Assembly: GCA_009746045.1 (NCBI GenBank)
Contig: RPFO01000744.1
Location: forward strand, 617,635 to 681,634
Direction: 5' to 3'
DNA from: Mesostigma viride
Taxonomy: Eukaryota; Streptophyta; Mesostigmatophyceae; Mesostigmatales; Mesostigmataceae
DNA: 64,000 nucleotides
This document shows, one piece after another, positions 45,456 to 56,490 of the stretch. The notes below the pieces were generated by a model. It was not told the origin of the DNA. It saw only the letters and a program-made list of their open reading frames with translations, and searched no databases. Within the stretch, counting starts at the first letter, position 1. Each line of letters starts with the position of its first letter. The position numbers were made by a program, and so were the translations under genes.

Positions 45456-45497
45456 AAAACTCCTTAGGAGGATGAGAGTAAAATTTCAGCCTTGATA

Positions 45498-46922
45498 ATG
45501 CCTTTTTACGCGCTCAACATCGCCTGCCAGACCGCCATGCCTGTCGCCTGGAATTCGGTCACCGTCGTGCACGCGCACACCAAAATTTGCATTTCGCGCC
45601 ACTTTTCGGGTACCGCTTACGAGGTCGGACTTTGGCGCGGCTCGTACCGTTGTGCAAATGGGACGTCCGCCGCTTCGGCGCCGGCCAGCGGGATTTTTGC
45701 ATCTTGGAAATCTTTACGCTCACGAAGGAACAATGTGACGATGTTATCAAGTTCCTGGCCCGCCATGACGAACTTTTCCTGCCTACCCCTGGCGACAAGG
45801 TCACCAAGCCCGCCTGGGAATGGCTGCTTCAAGAACCGGAGGCGTATACCTTGAAGGCAGTCATCATGTGCAGCTACCTGCGCTGCGACGCCCACGACAT
45901 CACCCAGATTGGCTACGCTGGCCTCCGGAGCCTCCTGCATGAGCGCAGACGGGCAGCCACAGCAGCTGCAGCATCCCCGCAGAGCAGCACCTCCCCCAGC
46001 ACGGACTCCATCCGAGCTGCAGTGGCGGAGCAGCTGGCGCCGATGGCTGAGCAGCTCGCCGCCCTGAACGCGCCTGACGGCCCACTCAACACTCTCTCGG
46101 CCAAGGTCAACAACATTGAAGCCAGAGTCGCCCTTAAGCTCCAGCCTCAGTTTACTGCTACGCAAGAGCACATTGCCACCAAAGTTTCCGAGGCCACAGC
46201 CACTGTGACCACCCGCCTTAACCAGGTGGAAGGCCCGGCGAGTCGGCCAAGGCACCGTGAAACTTGAGGCAGTTGCTGCCAAGGTAGACGCCCTGGCCAC
46301 GGTATCCCCGAGATCGCCGAGCGAACGGCCACCATCGCCGCCCAACCTGCTGGTAGGGCTAGCGATGACCCCTCGACTCGCGCCTCGATCCTGGGCGGAC
46401 CTGCTCAAGAGCCAGGCATCCTCTACCACGACCGCCATCACCACCAAGCTCCAGGAGCTGGAAGACACGCACCGCGAGGCCGCTGACCGCGACCGTCGCC
46501 GCTGCCGGGTCATCCTCAGGCGCTTCGACATGCTGCCGGAGGAGACCCCAGACTCTCTTCTCGACGAGCTGAAGAAACAGCTCTTGGCGCGCATGCAGCT
46601 GCCAGGTGCCGGATACTGCAGGGCGCCTACCGCCTGCCCCATCCACGGGCCAAGGCTGGGCCCGGCCCTCCAGTGGTCCTCACCTTCAGCGACATCACAG
46701 CCCGAGTTCGGTTCCTCTCTCGCCGCAAGAAGCTCAGTGGTGGACACCTCCTGGTCGCTTGACGACGACCTGACGCCAGCCCAGCAGCAGCAACGCCGCG
46801 ATCAGCGGCCCGACTACATCCGCCACAAGACCAACCCCGAGAAGCCCCAAGTGTACTGGCGGGGCGGGGACCTCTATGTCAACAAGAAACTGTGGAAGCC
46901 CCCCCGGGCTTCCCCGGGATAG
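45498..46922 (+). pseudogene. LINE ORF1 (coiled coil plus RRM-like), frameshifted
   Basis: Coding signal moves between frames: MPFYALNIACQTAMPVAWNS near 45498, then FTLTKEQCDDVIKFLARHDE LFLPTPGDKV, then a long helical part (AEQLAPMAEQLAALNAP, LSAKVNNIEARVALK) that should form a coiled coil. It continues with RCRVILRRFDMLPEE, VVLTFSDITARVRFLSRRKK (another frame) and LTPAQQQQRRDQRPDYIRH. This is the layout of L1-type ORF1p, which trimerises and binds the element RNA. At least three shifts are needed, so it is dead. No ORF2 follows; the 3' UTR comes directly after the stop. Confidence 0.7.
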
Positions 46923-46967
46923 AGCACTCCAGCTAGTTGTCTAGATGGGGGCAATCGATGATGGGAT

Positions 46968-47219
46968 TAATTAATTAATTAATTAATTAATTAAACTCGT
47001 GCTCCCGTTGGGGAGTCACGGAGCACCGAAGTGCTTTTAATCCCTGTGTGTGCACTACAGGAGAAAGGGCAGAGACCCCCAGTCTCCTTCATGCCAAAGG
47101 CATGCCACAGCTGCAATCGGGCGCGGCTAGCTAAAAGGACAGGCTAACGATCCGGCAAACTGTGGGTGCAATAAGACCCATGTGAGCATGTCATAGCAAG
47201 GAGCGTGGGCAAGTAATCT
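46968..47219 (-). mobile_element. 252-bp LINE tail insertion, 11-bp TSD
   Basis: Flanked by GATGATGGGAT at 46957-46967 and 47220-47230. It starts with a (TTAA)n run and 'gctcccgttggggagtcacgg', the family 2 3'-end block in minus orientation. It is a 5'-truncated insertion. Confidence 0.85.
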
Positions 47220-47612
47220 GATGATGGGATAGCTTAGGCATTACAGCACTTGAAACGATATTAGCGCACAGCGTTATAGTACCTTCATTAATTAGCTCTG
47301 GCACCTTGTCGCCATCAGCTTGCGCCTTAATTAGCCGACGTCTTGAGCCCACCTCACATTTGTAGCATAAGCTATGCGTCAGCCTACCTATGGTATTGCA
47401 CTGGTTGTATTGCACCCACAGTGTTGCGCCCCGGCCCCATGCCGTGGAGAGAGCGCTCTGTGGCCTGCCCACCTGCGGCAGTGAGAGAAGCTAGGGCGCC
47501 CTCCCTCCTTCTCACTGTGTATGTATATAGGGTTGAAGGTTCCTTTACTCTGTATTGGCACCCACGTGACGCAGTCACGTGCTTATTAATTAATTATTAA
47601 TTAATTATGATT

Positions 47613-48171
47613 AACCCGTGTTTTTTTTATTAGAACGCGATATATCGCGTTGTAAGCTTTTTTTAGAACGCGTATAGCACCTAAGGAAATTTTTTTTCAT
47701 GGTCATGTATATACTTTCCTGAAAGCCCATAAATCAAAGTTTGTTTTGAGCTACTCAGACCTACAACATGCTAATTCATTAGTAGAGAGATACACTGGTT
47801 TGAATACAGGGGGGTCTGACCATGACCGCGATTTGTTGACCCTAGGTCACAAGTCATGTGCTTATTCACAAATGGTTCATGAAAAAAATCTGGCTTCTTG
47901 CACGAGCTATGGGCAACATATGCAGGCCTCTTTGTGGAACAAAACTCAGGCCCATTGGGCCACTGGAGCTATTTTTCATTAGCGTCACAATTACAACGCA
48001 GTACAACGCAGTGGGAAAAATGAGAGCCCTTCACAACATGACGCAACGACACGAGCCCCATTACTTAATTAATTAATAGACGAGCCCCATAAACAGGGCC
48101 ACAGTGAGCTTGGAGGGTCAAAACGTTGAAAATAGGTGTTGTATAAGTTATACAGCATCAAACATGCATCG
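47613..48171. other. Spacer, nothing recognised
   Basis: A short TTAATTAATTAAT run at 48064-48077 may be another tail scar. No ORF. Confidence 0.4.
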
Positions 48172-48184
48172 AACATCATGAATG

Positions 48185-48262
48185 AATGAATGAATGAATG
48201 AATGAATGAATTAATTAATTAATTAATTAATTAATTAATTAATTAATTAATTAATTAATTAA
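48185..48262. repeat. Hybrid (AATG)n/(TTAA)n microsatellite at the LINE tail
   Basis: About six AATG units continue the target duplication's last bases, then about 14 AATT units continue the LINE tail. Confidence 0.9.
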
Positions 48263-48399
48263 TAGACACGTGACTGCGTCACGTGAACATAAGTCCGCAG
48301 TGGGAGGGGAACATGGGATGGAATGGATGGCATAAGCTATCTACTAGGTCCTAGTTACAGGGGTGTGGGCACCGCGGCCCGAATCGCTATGAATGCCAT

Positions 48400-49440
48400 A
48401 CTACGCGGTCACACGCGGAGCCCCCACAGGCTTGGGGGTGGTCTCCTTCATCACTACTTGCCATCTATCCTTGCGCACCATCTGCCTCCATTATTATTAC
48501 AGACAAACCAGGAGGCTGCCCGGGTGTGAGCCCGTCACGTCTAGTGTAGCACATGTCCATGCCGAATCTATCACGAAAAGTCCACGGGTGGCGGCCCTGC
48601 CGCGCGCGGCCGGGGGCACGCCAGGTGAGGACATATCGCCCAGGCTGGGCGGGCTGGGTGCCAGCTAGTCTATCTGATGTATCTACCTGATCTGTGCGGG
48701 CCAGGTGCCCGGCTAGGCCCACGGGCGCCTGTGCCTAATAATGTGGGAAACATAGGGCAAATCAGCGTACAAATCCTCATTACTAATGTGCAAACCAAAG
48801 GGGGGGGGGGCGAGCTATGGATGCCGAGAATGCTCATAACTTTTGACTCCGGGCATGAAATTTGGTCGAGTAAATTGCAGTAGATTCGCCTTTTGATGAC
48901 GAACACGTTCATCTAATTTTTGGCAGCCCTTGCGCAGCATCTTGGTGACGGCGCCGTCGAGTCGTTGCTCCAGCTCCTGCGTCAGTGTCCACGTCTCGGC
49001 GCCGTAGGTCAGGATCGTCAGAATGACGACCTTGAAGAGGTCACGCTTGACGATCCGGGGTAGGGCGGGGTTGCTCCACCAGCGGCGGTGGTCACGGAGG
49101 TGCGCCCACGCCATAACGATCCGTGTCGTCATGTCGTCCTCGCAGTCGGGAAGCCAACTGCCGAGCAGCTTGAAGCGGCCTGAAGTCCTGAGGGTAGTTG
49201 ACCTCGGCATCGTCTAAGAGGCGGAGTGTGGGTGGGGGCCCTGCCATGCCGAGGGCCAGGGCCTCCGTTTTGGGGCTGATTTCTAGACCAACCGCCCGAG
49301 CCTCGAGCGCCAGGCAGTCTAGCCAAAGTTGGGCAGACTCCGGCTTCTCGATGAGCGTGATGTCGGCGGCATAAATGAGGTCAGCTAGTAAATTCTGCTT
49401 GTTAGTCGGCCCCCCTTCCCCAGGCTCGTTCGTGATCGCT
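48400..49440 (-). pseudogene. Reverse transcriptase fragment, LINE family 1, interrupted
   Basis: Same protein as 38516-39784 over the YADD-to-C-terminus part (here the YADD codons are changed: 'gatgtcggcggcataaatgag', giving YAAD). Frame blocks 48465-48722, 48815-49210 and 49129-49326 are separated by a 1-4-base insertion near 49190 and by an inserted ~120-bp segment at 48805-48926. Loss of one catalytic Asp makes it inactive. Confidence 0.8.
48826..48926 (+). repeat. ~100-bp repeat, copy 2, inside LINE
   Basis: Matches 40001-40103. With a run of G (48800-48810) and 'cgagctatggatgcc' it replaces 'gatgttaagggc' of the intact LINE, so it arrived after the LINE. No target duplication seen. Confidence 0.75.
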
Positions 49441-49467
49441 AGGCCAGGGGCACAAACATCATGAATG

Positions 49468-50681
49468 GATGACCTAATATGACTGAATCAGGCAGCCATA
49501 GCCAAAGCATCATCCACTCTCACAACGTGTTGAGCACATGCCTCGTGGGAACGGACACTACATTTCGCCACCGCGGAAACCCAATTTATGCGAGAATGTG
49601 GTTCCGTCAATACGGCGGGGGTTACAAATTCAATTTCGAAGTTCGGCACCGTCGGATACCAGTAAAGCAACACTTGTTATCTAGAATCGCGCCATTTGGC
49701 ATCAATTGGCCAGTTCTGAAAATTCGATGAAATCTCTAGTCCTTGGTCGAATATTTCCCTCCGATTCCGATGACGAAATTTGAGTACGAATTTCTTAGTA
49801 CAGTCCACCGTTTCGTTCGGTTCAGTATATTCCCACGCCGCTTGCTGACCTGACGGAGGCCGAATTCGTACTGAACACTAGCGAAAGTGCGCTCGATACT
49901 AAAAATTGCTACTTCCGAGATGTCTGACGGAATTCCTGCTAGGTCCATGCTTTGGTACTGGACGGATGCTGAAATTCACTGTGGCTCTGTCCGAACGAGG
50001 AAAATTGTCAGAAATCTACTCTCGATACGAACGTAACGAAATTTCCTAGTATCTGACGCTCGGAGACCTGCCACCGTTTTCCCCTACTAGACCGAACCAC
50101 ATTCCCCGCTAAAAAAGGTGTCCTAGGCGGCGAAATGTAGTGGAGGTGCTGGGTTTTCATTCCATTACGCGTGCAATACTGAATTAAGAAAGAGGCACGT
50201 GTAATGCAAGGCTTGGATAGGTTGAGTGATCCATGAGCTTACATGCAGGCAAAGATGACGCTGGAATGCATGCTAGCAAATGGTGGCAAGATGCTAACAA
50301 CACATGATTATACACCATGATTATGGGCACCTAGGTGATCTTCTTGCACAATCAACGCAGTATAAACCATCAACATCCAATCCTCACGCCTACATGCACG
50401 GCTTGACGACGTATACAGCACCTACTAAATAAGTCTGCACAACTGCAACCTGCTATGGCTGACATTCAAGCAAGGTCGAGTAGGATGGCGGTCTTAGAGA
50501 GGCTGGGCAGAGGTCGGTAGAAATAAGTGGAAAACTGGCAGAAACTAGGTAGAAACACGATATACTTACGCCTGCAAGCACTATTGAGCCGGTGGCAGAG
50601 GCCATTTCCAGGAAAATACAGCATACCGTACGTAGCAATAGCCACGGTCACGCCTTACGCTATTTGCAGGCACCATCATGC
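49468..50681. other. Unassigned, no gene recognised
   Basis: Short open frames of 60-70 codons on the minus strand without motifs. Confidence 0.35.
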
Positions 50682-50831
50682 CCGCGTGTGACCAAGTATG
50701 GCATTCATAGCGATTCGAGCCGCGGTGCCCACACCCCTGTAACTAGGACCTAGATAGCTTATACCATCCATTCCATCCCATGTTCCCCTCCCACTGAGGA
50801 CTTATGCTCACGTGACGCAGTCACGTGTCTA
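50682..50831 (+). mobile_element. LINE family 1 3' tail, plus orientation
   Basis: 'cgcgtgtgaccaagtatggc' through 'ccatcccatgttcccc', ending in CACGTGACgcaGTCACGTG and 'tctattt'. A 150-bp 5'-truncated insertion lacking a TTAA run. Confidence 0.85.
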
Positions 50832-50834
50832 TTT

Positions 50835-52852
50835 GTTACGGCGCGTAACAAACTGTGTTACTACGGCCGTAAATAGAGGCCTTACGTTCTTGGTAGCCTC
50901 AGCTACTCCGAAACAATCCGTGGTTACGACTGTTATCGTTCCTACGTTTACGTGCGGTTAGGACCCTTTTGACTGGTTGTTACCTGGTCCAATGACGTAT
51001 CAATTGCTCAGTATTGTGGGCCGGTGCAGTCGCGCCGCGCTGCGTACTTTAGGGCCTGGACTCTTGGCGCTCTGTGTGGTCTGGACCAGCGCCGCCCCAC
51101 GTGGCATTAGAGTGCGTAGATCTAACCTACCTGTGATCGTACGGGCGAGGGCCATGTTTGGCCCGAGCACGCACGAGTCTGTCGGCCAATTTAGGTGTTG
51201 CAATTTCCTTGTGTTGACAGTTCGACCTTTGATATGGCTTGTTACAGCTAGTCGAACCATGGATGTACGTTATTGCCAGTAAAGTCTAAGTAAATGTGTC
51301 AATGGCTCAGTATGGAAACAATTATCGGAAAGCATTAGAGTCGGGAGTTCAACGATCTTTCAAAATGCAGAACTGGGTTCCTTCTTCTACCGGGTTAGTT
51401 AGTCTAGGATAGGTTAGATCCTGGGGTCGAGGTAGAGTAGAAGAACCGGGTCGTAACAATGGTAATCGAGGAGTTAGTTTAGGGAACCCCGACAAAGCTC
51501 TCCATAACAATCTATACACGGCGTTGGCACCCCGCGACCTAGACGGCGCTGCCTGCAATGATGACGACAATTTAACAGGTAATGGTCGAGTCGCCTGTTA
51601 GACGCCTAGATACCGTGCTGCCTGCAGTCCAGGACACCTTCTAGACGAAGTTAGACTTGATCGCCGCGGGCTGTGTGCATAGATAGATATATTACCTATT
51701 CTGTCCTTAGATCCTACGCATTTTGCATAATTAGGGTTGCTGTTTCAGTTCCGGCACCAGTAGGGTTGCTGGTCCGGTGTTGGCCTACTTATCATCGGTT
51801 TGCTGGGTGCTGTCTTGGCACATGTAGTGGTACGATTAGCGTCCTTGTTTTCTACACCTTTTGTACCTGGCTGCGATTCTTTATCCTATTAATGTATGAA
51901 TGCTAACTGGAATGTATCTTCATTAAATCCTACTGTCTATCATACACGACCCCAAGTTGAGACCCCTCGTGGGGTTCGTCAGTCATCGTCTACCCCTACC
52001 GTATGAAGCTCAATTATCCTTTACATTAATGTTGTCAACCGTGCTTGATAGCTCTACCTTCTTAGGGGGGGAGGAAAGGAAATTATAAGTTTCCCCTACA
52101 CTCAATGAAATCTCCACCTCCTCCACCTCAAGTGCCTCCTATGCGTTCATTAGGAGTAAAGTCGGTCAGCCACGCAATGCTAGTACTTGTATACCTTGCC
52201 TAGGAATAGATTCGGCTAGTCGCCGATGCTAGAACGTTGTTCTTCGCCTTCCACTCTCTTTTACGCTTGGATGTATATGCCTACGTTTAGACCCCTATGG
52301 TTTGTATTGTACCCCACAGCAGGAGTTCCTTGGCTACGGCGTTGGTCATCGACGACCATTCGGGCGCCATCTTTCAACGACTCCCATATAAGTGGTGCGT
52401 CCTGCGTTATATACCATGGTTTTTATTTTCTGCCGCTTTTGTTTGTTGTTTCTTCCTTTCGTTTATCGCGCCTGTCATGGTCCTTTTGCTGGGGAAACCT
52501 CTTGCAGTTCCTAGATTTGCCTCCCTAGGTAGTATAAACCTGGTGCTACTATTATTATTATTATTATCATCATCAATTATTACTATTACTAGAGACGGAT
52601 TCCCTACCTACCTGTAGTTGTGGTTGGGTTGTGATACGTCCTCCTGCCCATCCCCCGACTACCCTCGCCCTGCCTAGTAAGGTAGTGTCTACCCTTCTTG
52701 CAATGCCTCCCCACTCTACCACCCGTGGCATGGTTCCCCAGTATCCTACGTCTACTACTCATATCCCAGATAGCCTCTTTGTATTGACTTTGGTTCTTTA
52801 ACCCTTCCTATTACCTTGTTTAAGGAAAAGTAAAATAGCACCTTCTCTTACA
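50835..52852. other. Possible LTR/5' region of the decayed retroelement
   Basis: Starts with TGTTACGgcgCGTAACA, a near-palindrome of the kind left by LTR ends (TGTTAC.../...GTAACA). C/T-rich toward the right. No full LTR pair could be delimited; 50977-51282 is open but unconvincing. Confidence 0.3.
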
Positions 52853-54001
52853 AATGGTCTCTCAATCTTCCCCTGGTCGCGTTTTACCTGCTATCAACCA
52901 TCGTGCTAGTGCTAGTGGTAGTGACCCTACTAGTACACATCTTCCTTCTACCCATGTTTCTGCTACCCCTGTTGGTAATAAGCCGTAAGCGTGAGTCCAT
53001 GGATATCGTGTACCACCTTACCCCACAGGCAGTGATGCCTAGGCTTCCTACCCAGTCTCCCTTTACCCCTGCGTACCACTTAGGTAATCGTACGCCTATG
53101 GATGCACCCCTACGCCTATTGGTGCACCACTGCCTATGAAGTACGTCAGCATGCTAGGTTAGCTAGTGCTGCACACGGGCAGCTCCCTCCTACGTCTACT
53201 AACCCTGCCCCAGCTTCTGTTGCTGCTCCTACCCTGTTGGGTGTGGCACCTACAAGTAAATGGTCGTACGCATGCTCCTATATAGGTCCTTCTGGTAGAC
53301 CTACTGCCGTCCCCATGCGTCCTCCTGCCCTTTTGCGCAGCCTACCATTGCCTATGAAACCTGATCGGTCTTCCCCTACCCCTGCCTTCAATGTACAAGG
53401 TAACCCTACTGATACCCCTAAGGTAACCCTACTGATACCCCTAAGGTTAGGGCTGCCCAGCAACGGGCCAGTGAGCCAATACGTCCTCCCCCTGTCACTA
53501 TACTTCTACCCTTCCTGCAGCCCCTACCTCTGGTGCTGTACCCCCAAGACGTTCTTTCCTAGCTCCTTTTGGCCCTTCTGGTCACCCTTTTGCCCTACCC
53601 TTGCGCCCACCTTAACTTGGGATTATCCTATCGCTGCCTATGAAAATTTTCAGGTTTTTCAGATGCCCTCTCGCGTAGCAAATTTTGAAGTTAATCAGGA
53701 TTGTAGCACTATGCTATTGGATGATAGAACTATGTTCATTTGGCATATTCTTCGCTTAGGGAAGGTTATCAACGTGTCTACCATTCATTATGGTTATCAG
53801 CCTGAGGGCTTGGTTCAGGCTAAGCCCCTACCTACAACCTACCCTATCTATGCCCCAACCTTGGTTTCTTCCACGCTTTGTGTCAGTAGAAGAAAGTGGT
53901 CCTATGGCTATGTAGCTACGATCCCTCGCACCTTCCCGAGCTTAACCATCCCTACCTGTATTCGTTATATACCCAAGCCAAATTATAAGGCTACCCCTTA
54001 A
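52853..54001 (+). pseudogene. Gag-like ORF remnant, copy 1 (LTR retroelement)
   Basis: Begins ATGGTCTCTCAATCTTCC (MVSQSSPGRVLPA...) and breaks into frames; 53102-54001 is open. It shares with the ORF at 54525 the order 'D.V(Y/H)HL.PQ', 'GPSGRP..VP..PPA', 'YP..AYE', 'PSRVA..E...D.STM'. Pro/Thr/Ser-rich, as in gag or coat ORFs of LTR elements. At least two frameshifts. The relation to the second copy suggests duplication or two nested elements. Confidence 0.5.
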
Positions 54002-54524
54002 GTATTCGCCTTCTTTGTGTGTATTAAGTTTGTGCGTATTCGCCTTCTTTGTGTGGCTATTTTTACTCACTAACCTTCATAACTTTATCCTTTCTCCTAC
54101 CTCAGAAGCAGTTGGATCTCGGTGTTGTAGATCTTGCTGCCCTTGATTTTTCCCCCACCATCCTGTTTGACAACTCTTATGTCACGTGATTCTCCTCATG
54201 TGGTTTTTCCTCCCCACTCTTATACAAGGATTTCCCTTGTTAATGTGAGAGGGGAGGGGGCACAATAGATAGTTACCTGAATGCAAACCCCTATAACATT
54301 AGAGTTTGGTTCCTTGTCCATTACGGTTACAAAGAAAGAGTAAATTATTATTTCCTACTCAGTGGAGTGGTTGCATGTAACTTTTCTGCTTTATGATTTC
54401 TTACCCAATTTGGTGGTTGAGTGTTTTCTTTTGTGACTACCTTTGTTGTTTTCTTTTACTTACTTTTTAAGGCATCTTCCTACTTTCATGTACCTTGTTC
54501 ATAACTTTACCTTATTTTTCCATA

Positions 54525-55376
54525 ATGGCTTCTAATCATTCTCTGGGTGGTGGTATGTCACCTATTTCCCTACGTATGTCAGGTAATATGGTGGAGATGT
54601 CCACTAACACGGATTTACCTTCTACTAATAATGTTAATACTAGACGGGACTCATTGGATAATGTGCACCATCTTCCCCCTCAAGGTAATTCCCTACGTAC
54701 TAGAATATTACCTCCTGCTACCCCTTCCTTCTACTTGCGTCGTACCCCTTCTGGAGCCCCTCTAACTTATGAGGAGCGGGTACGTGTTACTAGGGCTCAA
54801 AGGGAAGCATCCCTGCCCCCTACATATACCCCAGCCCCAGTGGCTACAGCAGCCCCTACTGATAATGCAGCTCCTACTACTGCAGTTCGTGTTGTCCCTA
54901 CTGCTCCTTCTGTTATTACTACCTCATATGTGCCTCCTTATGGTTTGGGTCGCAGTCAGGCTCCTATGGGCCCTAGTGGTCGTCCCAGCGTTGTGCCCAA
55001 CGGTCCCCCTGTCGCCTGGTCCTACCCTGATACCGCTTATGAGGCTGCACAAGCTCCTTCGCGTGTGGCTGAATTAGAAAAAAATAGTGATTTTAGTACC
55101 ATGCCCTTACATGATAAGAATTATGACCACTACGCCTACTCGTCTGTTAGGGAAGAATATACTATTCCATACATGTCTGGTCATGCTCCTGAGGCTGTGG
55201 CCCCTTCCAACCCTCTGGTTAAAACCTATCCCAGCCCCAGGTTCTTACCTCCCTTTGTATCGGATGAGGATGGTGGGCCTATTGGTACATATGACCGTGC
55301 CCACCCCCCTAAGCCCCCCTCAGCAAACTACCTTTGTTTGCTAATATCCCTAAGTTGGATGTCTACTCCCCAATAA
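54525..55376 (+). CDS. Gag-like ORF, copy 2 (LTR retroelement)
   Basis: About 283 codons from MASNHSLGGGMSPISLRMSG. Ala/Pro/Thr-rich middle (PAPVATAAPTDNAAPTTAVR), then PPYGLGRSQAPMGPSGRPS, AWSYPDTAYEAAQAPSRVAE, EYTIPYMSGHAPEAV, and a C-terminus PPKPPSANY. Homologous to the broken copy at 53102-54001. A retropepsin fragment follows within 400 bp in the same orientation, so this is best read as the gag of a decayed Ty3/gypsy-like element. No zinc knuckle seen. Confidence 0.5.
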   Translation: MASNHSLGGGMSPISLRMSGNMVEMSTNTDLPSTNNVNTRRDSLDNVHHLPPQGNSLRTRILPPATPSFYLRRTPSGAPLTYEERVRVTRAQREASLPPTYTPAPVATAAPTDNAAPTTAVRVVPTAPSVITTSYVPPYGLGRSQAPMGPSGRPSVVPNGPPVAWSYPDTAYEAAQAPSRVAELEKNSDFSTMPLHDKNYDHYAYSSVREEYTIPYMSGHAPEAVAPSNPLVKTYPSPRFLPPFVSDEDGGPIGTYDRAHPPKPPSANYLCLLISLSWMSTPQ

Positions 55377-55759
55377 TTCTTTACCTTTGTCATGCTACTA
55401 ACTCAGAATTCTGAGTCCTGGCAAAACCATGATAGGTGGCGCCTACCTGATTCAGTGCTAGTTCCACACTACCTTACTACCTGTATCACGTCTGAACTAG
55501 CTACTATTATGAGGAAGAATCCTCCTACGTTGAAGAACTAGATATATGTGATACTGGTTCGTCTTCTATTGCTGACACCCCGATCACTCTTGATGTCGGT
55601 GCACTTACCATTACACTCTCTACGAACACATAATTTGAAAACTTTTGCTTGCAAGTATTTATTACTACTGTGGATGCTGACAATACCTTACCACTAAGTG
55701 TTAGACTCCTAATGTTTTTAAACGGTGGTCTAAGTTACTGTTCCTTCTACCGTTGTGGA

Positions 55760-56130
55760 CCCTTTCCTACATTGTGATGACCTTCTTGATGTATTGTTGG
55801 TTCTTATGGATACTGGGGTAACTAGCTTCCTTGTGAGCAAGGCTAGTTTAGATATTAGGTTTAACCCCTACCCCACATCGTGCTCCTATCAACGTGCATT
55901 ATTCTGATGGACGTACTAGCCATTACTCTGGTACGGTCATTTCACCCCGGATGATACAAGGTCGCCCTATCAGTCTTGTGGCTACCATAGGCCCCATCAC
56001 TAATTATTAGGATTAGAGGGGCACCCAGCTATTACGTTTATTACTAATTTCTGTACCATGGTTGTCTGGTTCCCTGATGGTACGTATTATGGGATACCCG
56101 ATCGCCCCTACAAAGTTGAAAAGTCCTTGG
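55760..56130 (+). pseudogene. Retropepsin fragment of the decayed retroelement
   Basis: Reads LLDVLLVLMDTGVTSFLVSK (active-site D-T-G) then, after a frameshift, INVHYSDGRTSHYSGTVISP and RGRPISLVAT-like sequence, then GHPAITFITNFC and VVWFPDGTYYGIPDRPYKV. This follows the retropepsin plan (DTG, flap, then the 'LG...P.I.F......PDG' end seen before RT in Ty3/gypsy pol). Frameshifts and stops make it inactive. No RT was found before the copia insertion at 56491. Confidence 0.6.
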
Positions 56131-56490
56131 TTGATACTACTTTTGTGCCTATATCTGAACCTACCGTATGTCCCCTATTGGATGTATTAGTGTCTCGTGA
56201 TGAATTTACAATGGATACCAGGCTCGTGATGAATTTAAGGATCATGGTTATTTATGGTGTGTGTTTCTCCAATTGGTGGTGGAAATGGCGGACTCACCTA
56301 CCAAATTCTGTACGTGTACAGATCCTATTGCGATAGCAGGTGTTACCTGGGATGAAATTGAACTTACTATAGGTATATGGTTGTTGCTGATGAGTCTTAA
56401 GTTTTTATGAACAGACTCCCGCCTACCCACCTCCTCGTTTTGTGCTACAATGCATGTGTAGTAGTTTAAGGATAGTGCACACCCTACCCA

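Larger units (their letters stand above)
45498..47612 (+). mobile_element. ORF1-only LINE with TTAA tail
   Basis: ORF1 pseudogene, then a 3' UTR (46923-46967 and 47231-47583) that ends with 'gggttgaagg', CACGTGACgcaGTCACGTG and ATTAATTAATTATTAATTAATTA. The hairpin and tail are those of the RT-bearing family 1 LINEs. It is interrupted by a 252-bp insertion. Confidence 0.6.
48185..49454 (-). mobile_element. RTE-like LINE family 1 copy, 13-bp TSD
   Basis: Flanked by AACATCATGAATG at 48172-48184 and 49455-49467. The 3' end at the left is a hybrid (AATG)n-(AATT)n run, then the CACGTGACtgcGTCACGTG hairpin. Highly similar to 38423-39784 but 5'-truncated a little later. Confidence 0.92.

Noticed and set aside
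45617..46747. 376-codon minus-strand ORF
   Set aside because: Antisense of the LINE ORF1 region, whose plus-strand frames carry the recognisable coiled-coil and RRM-like sequence.
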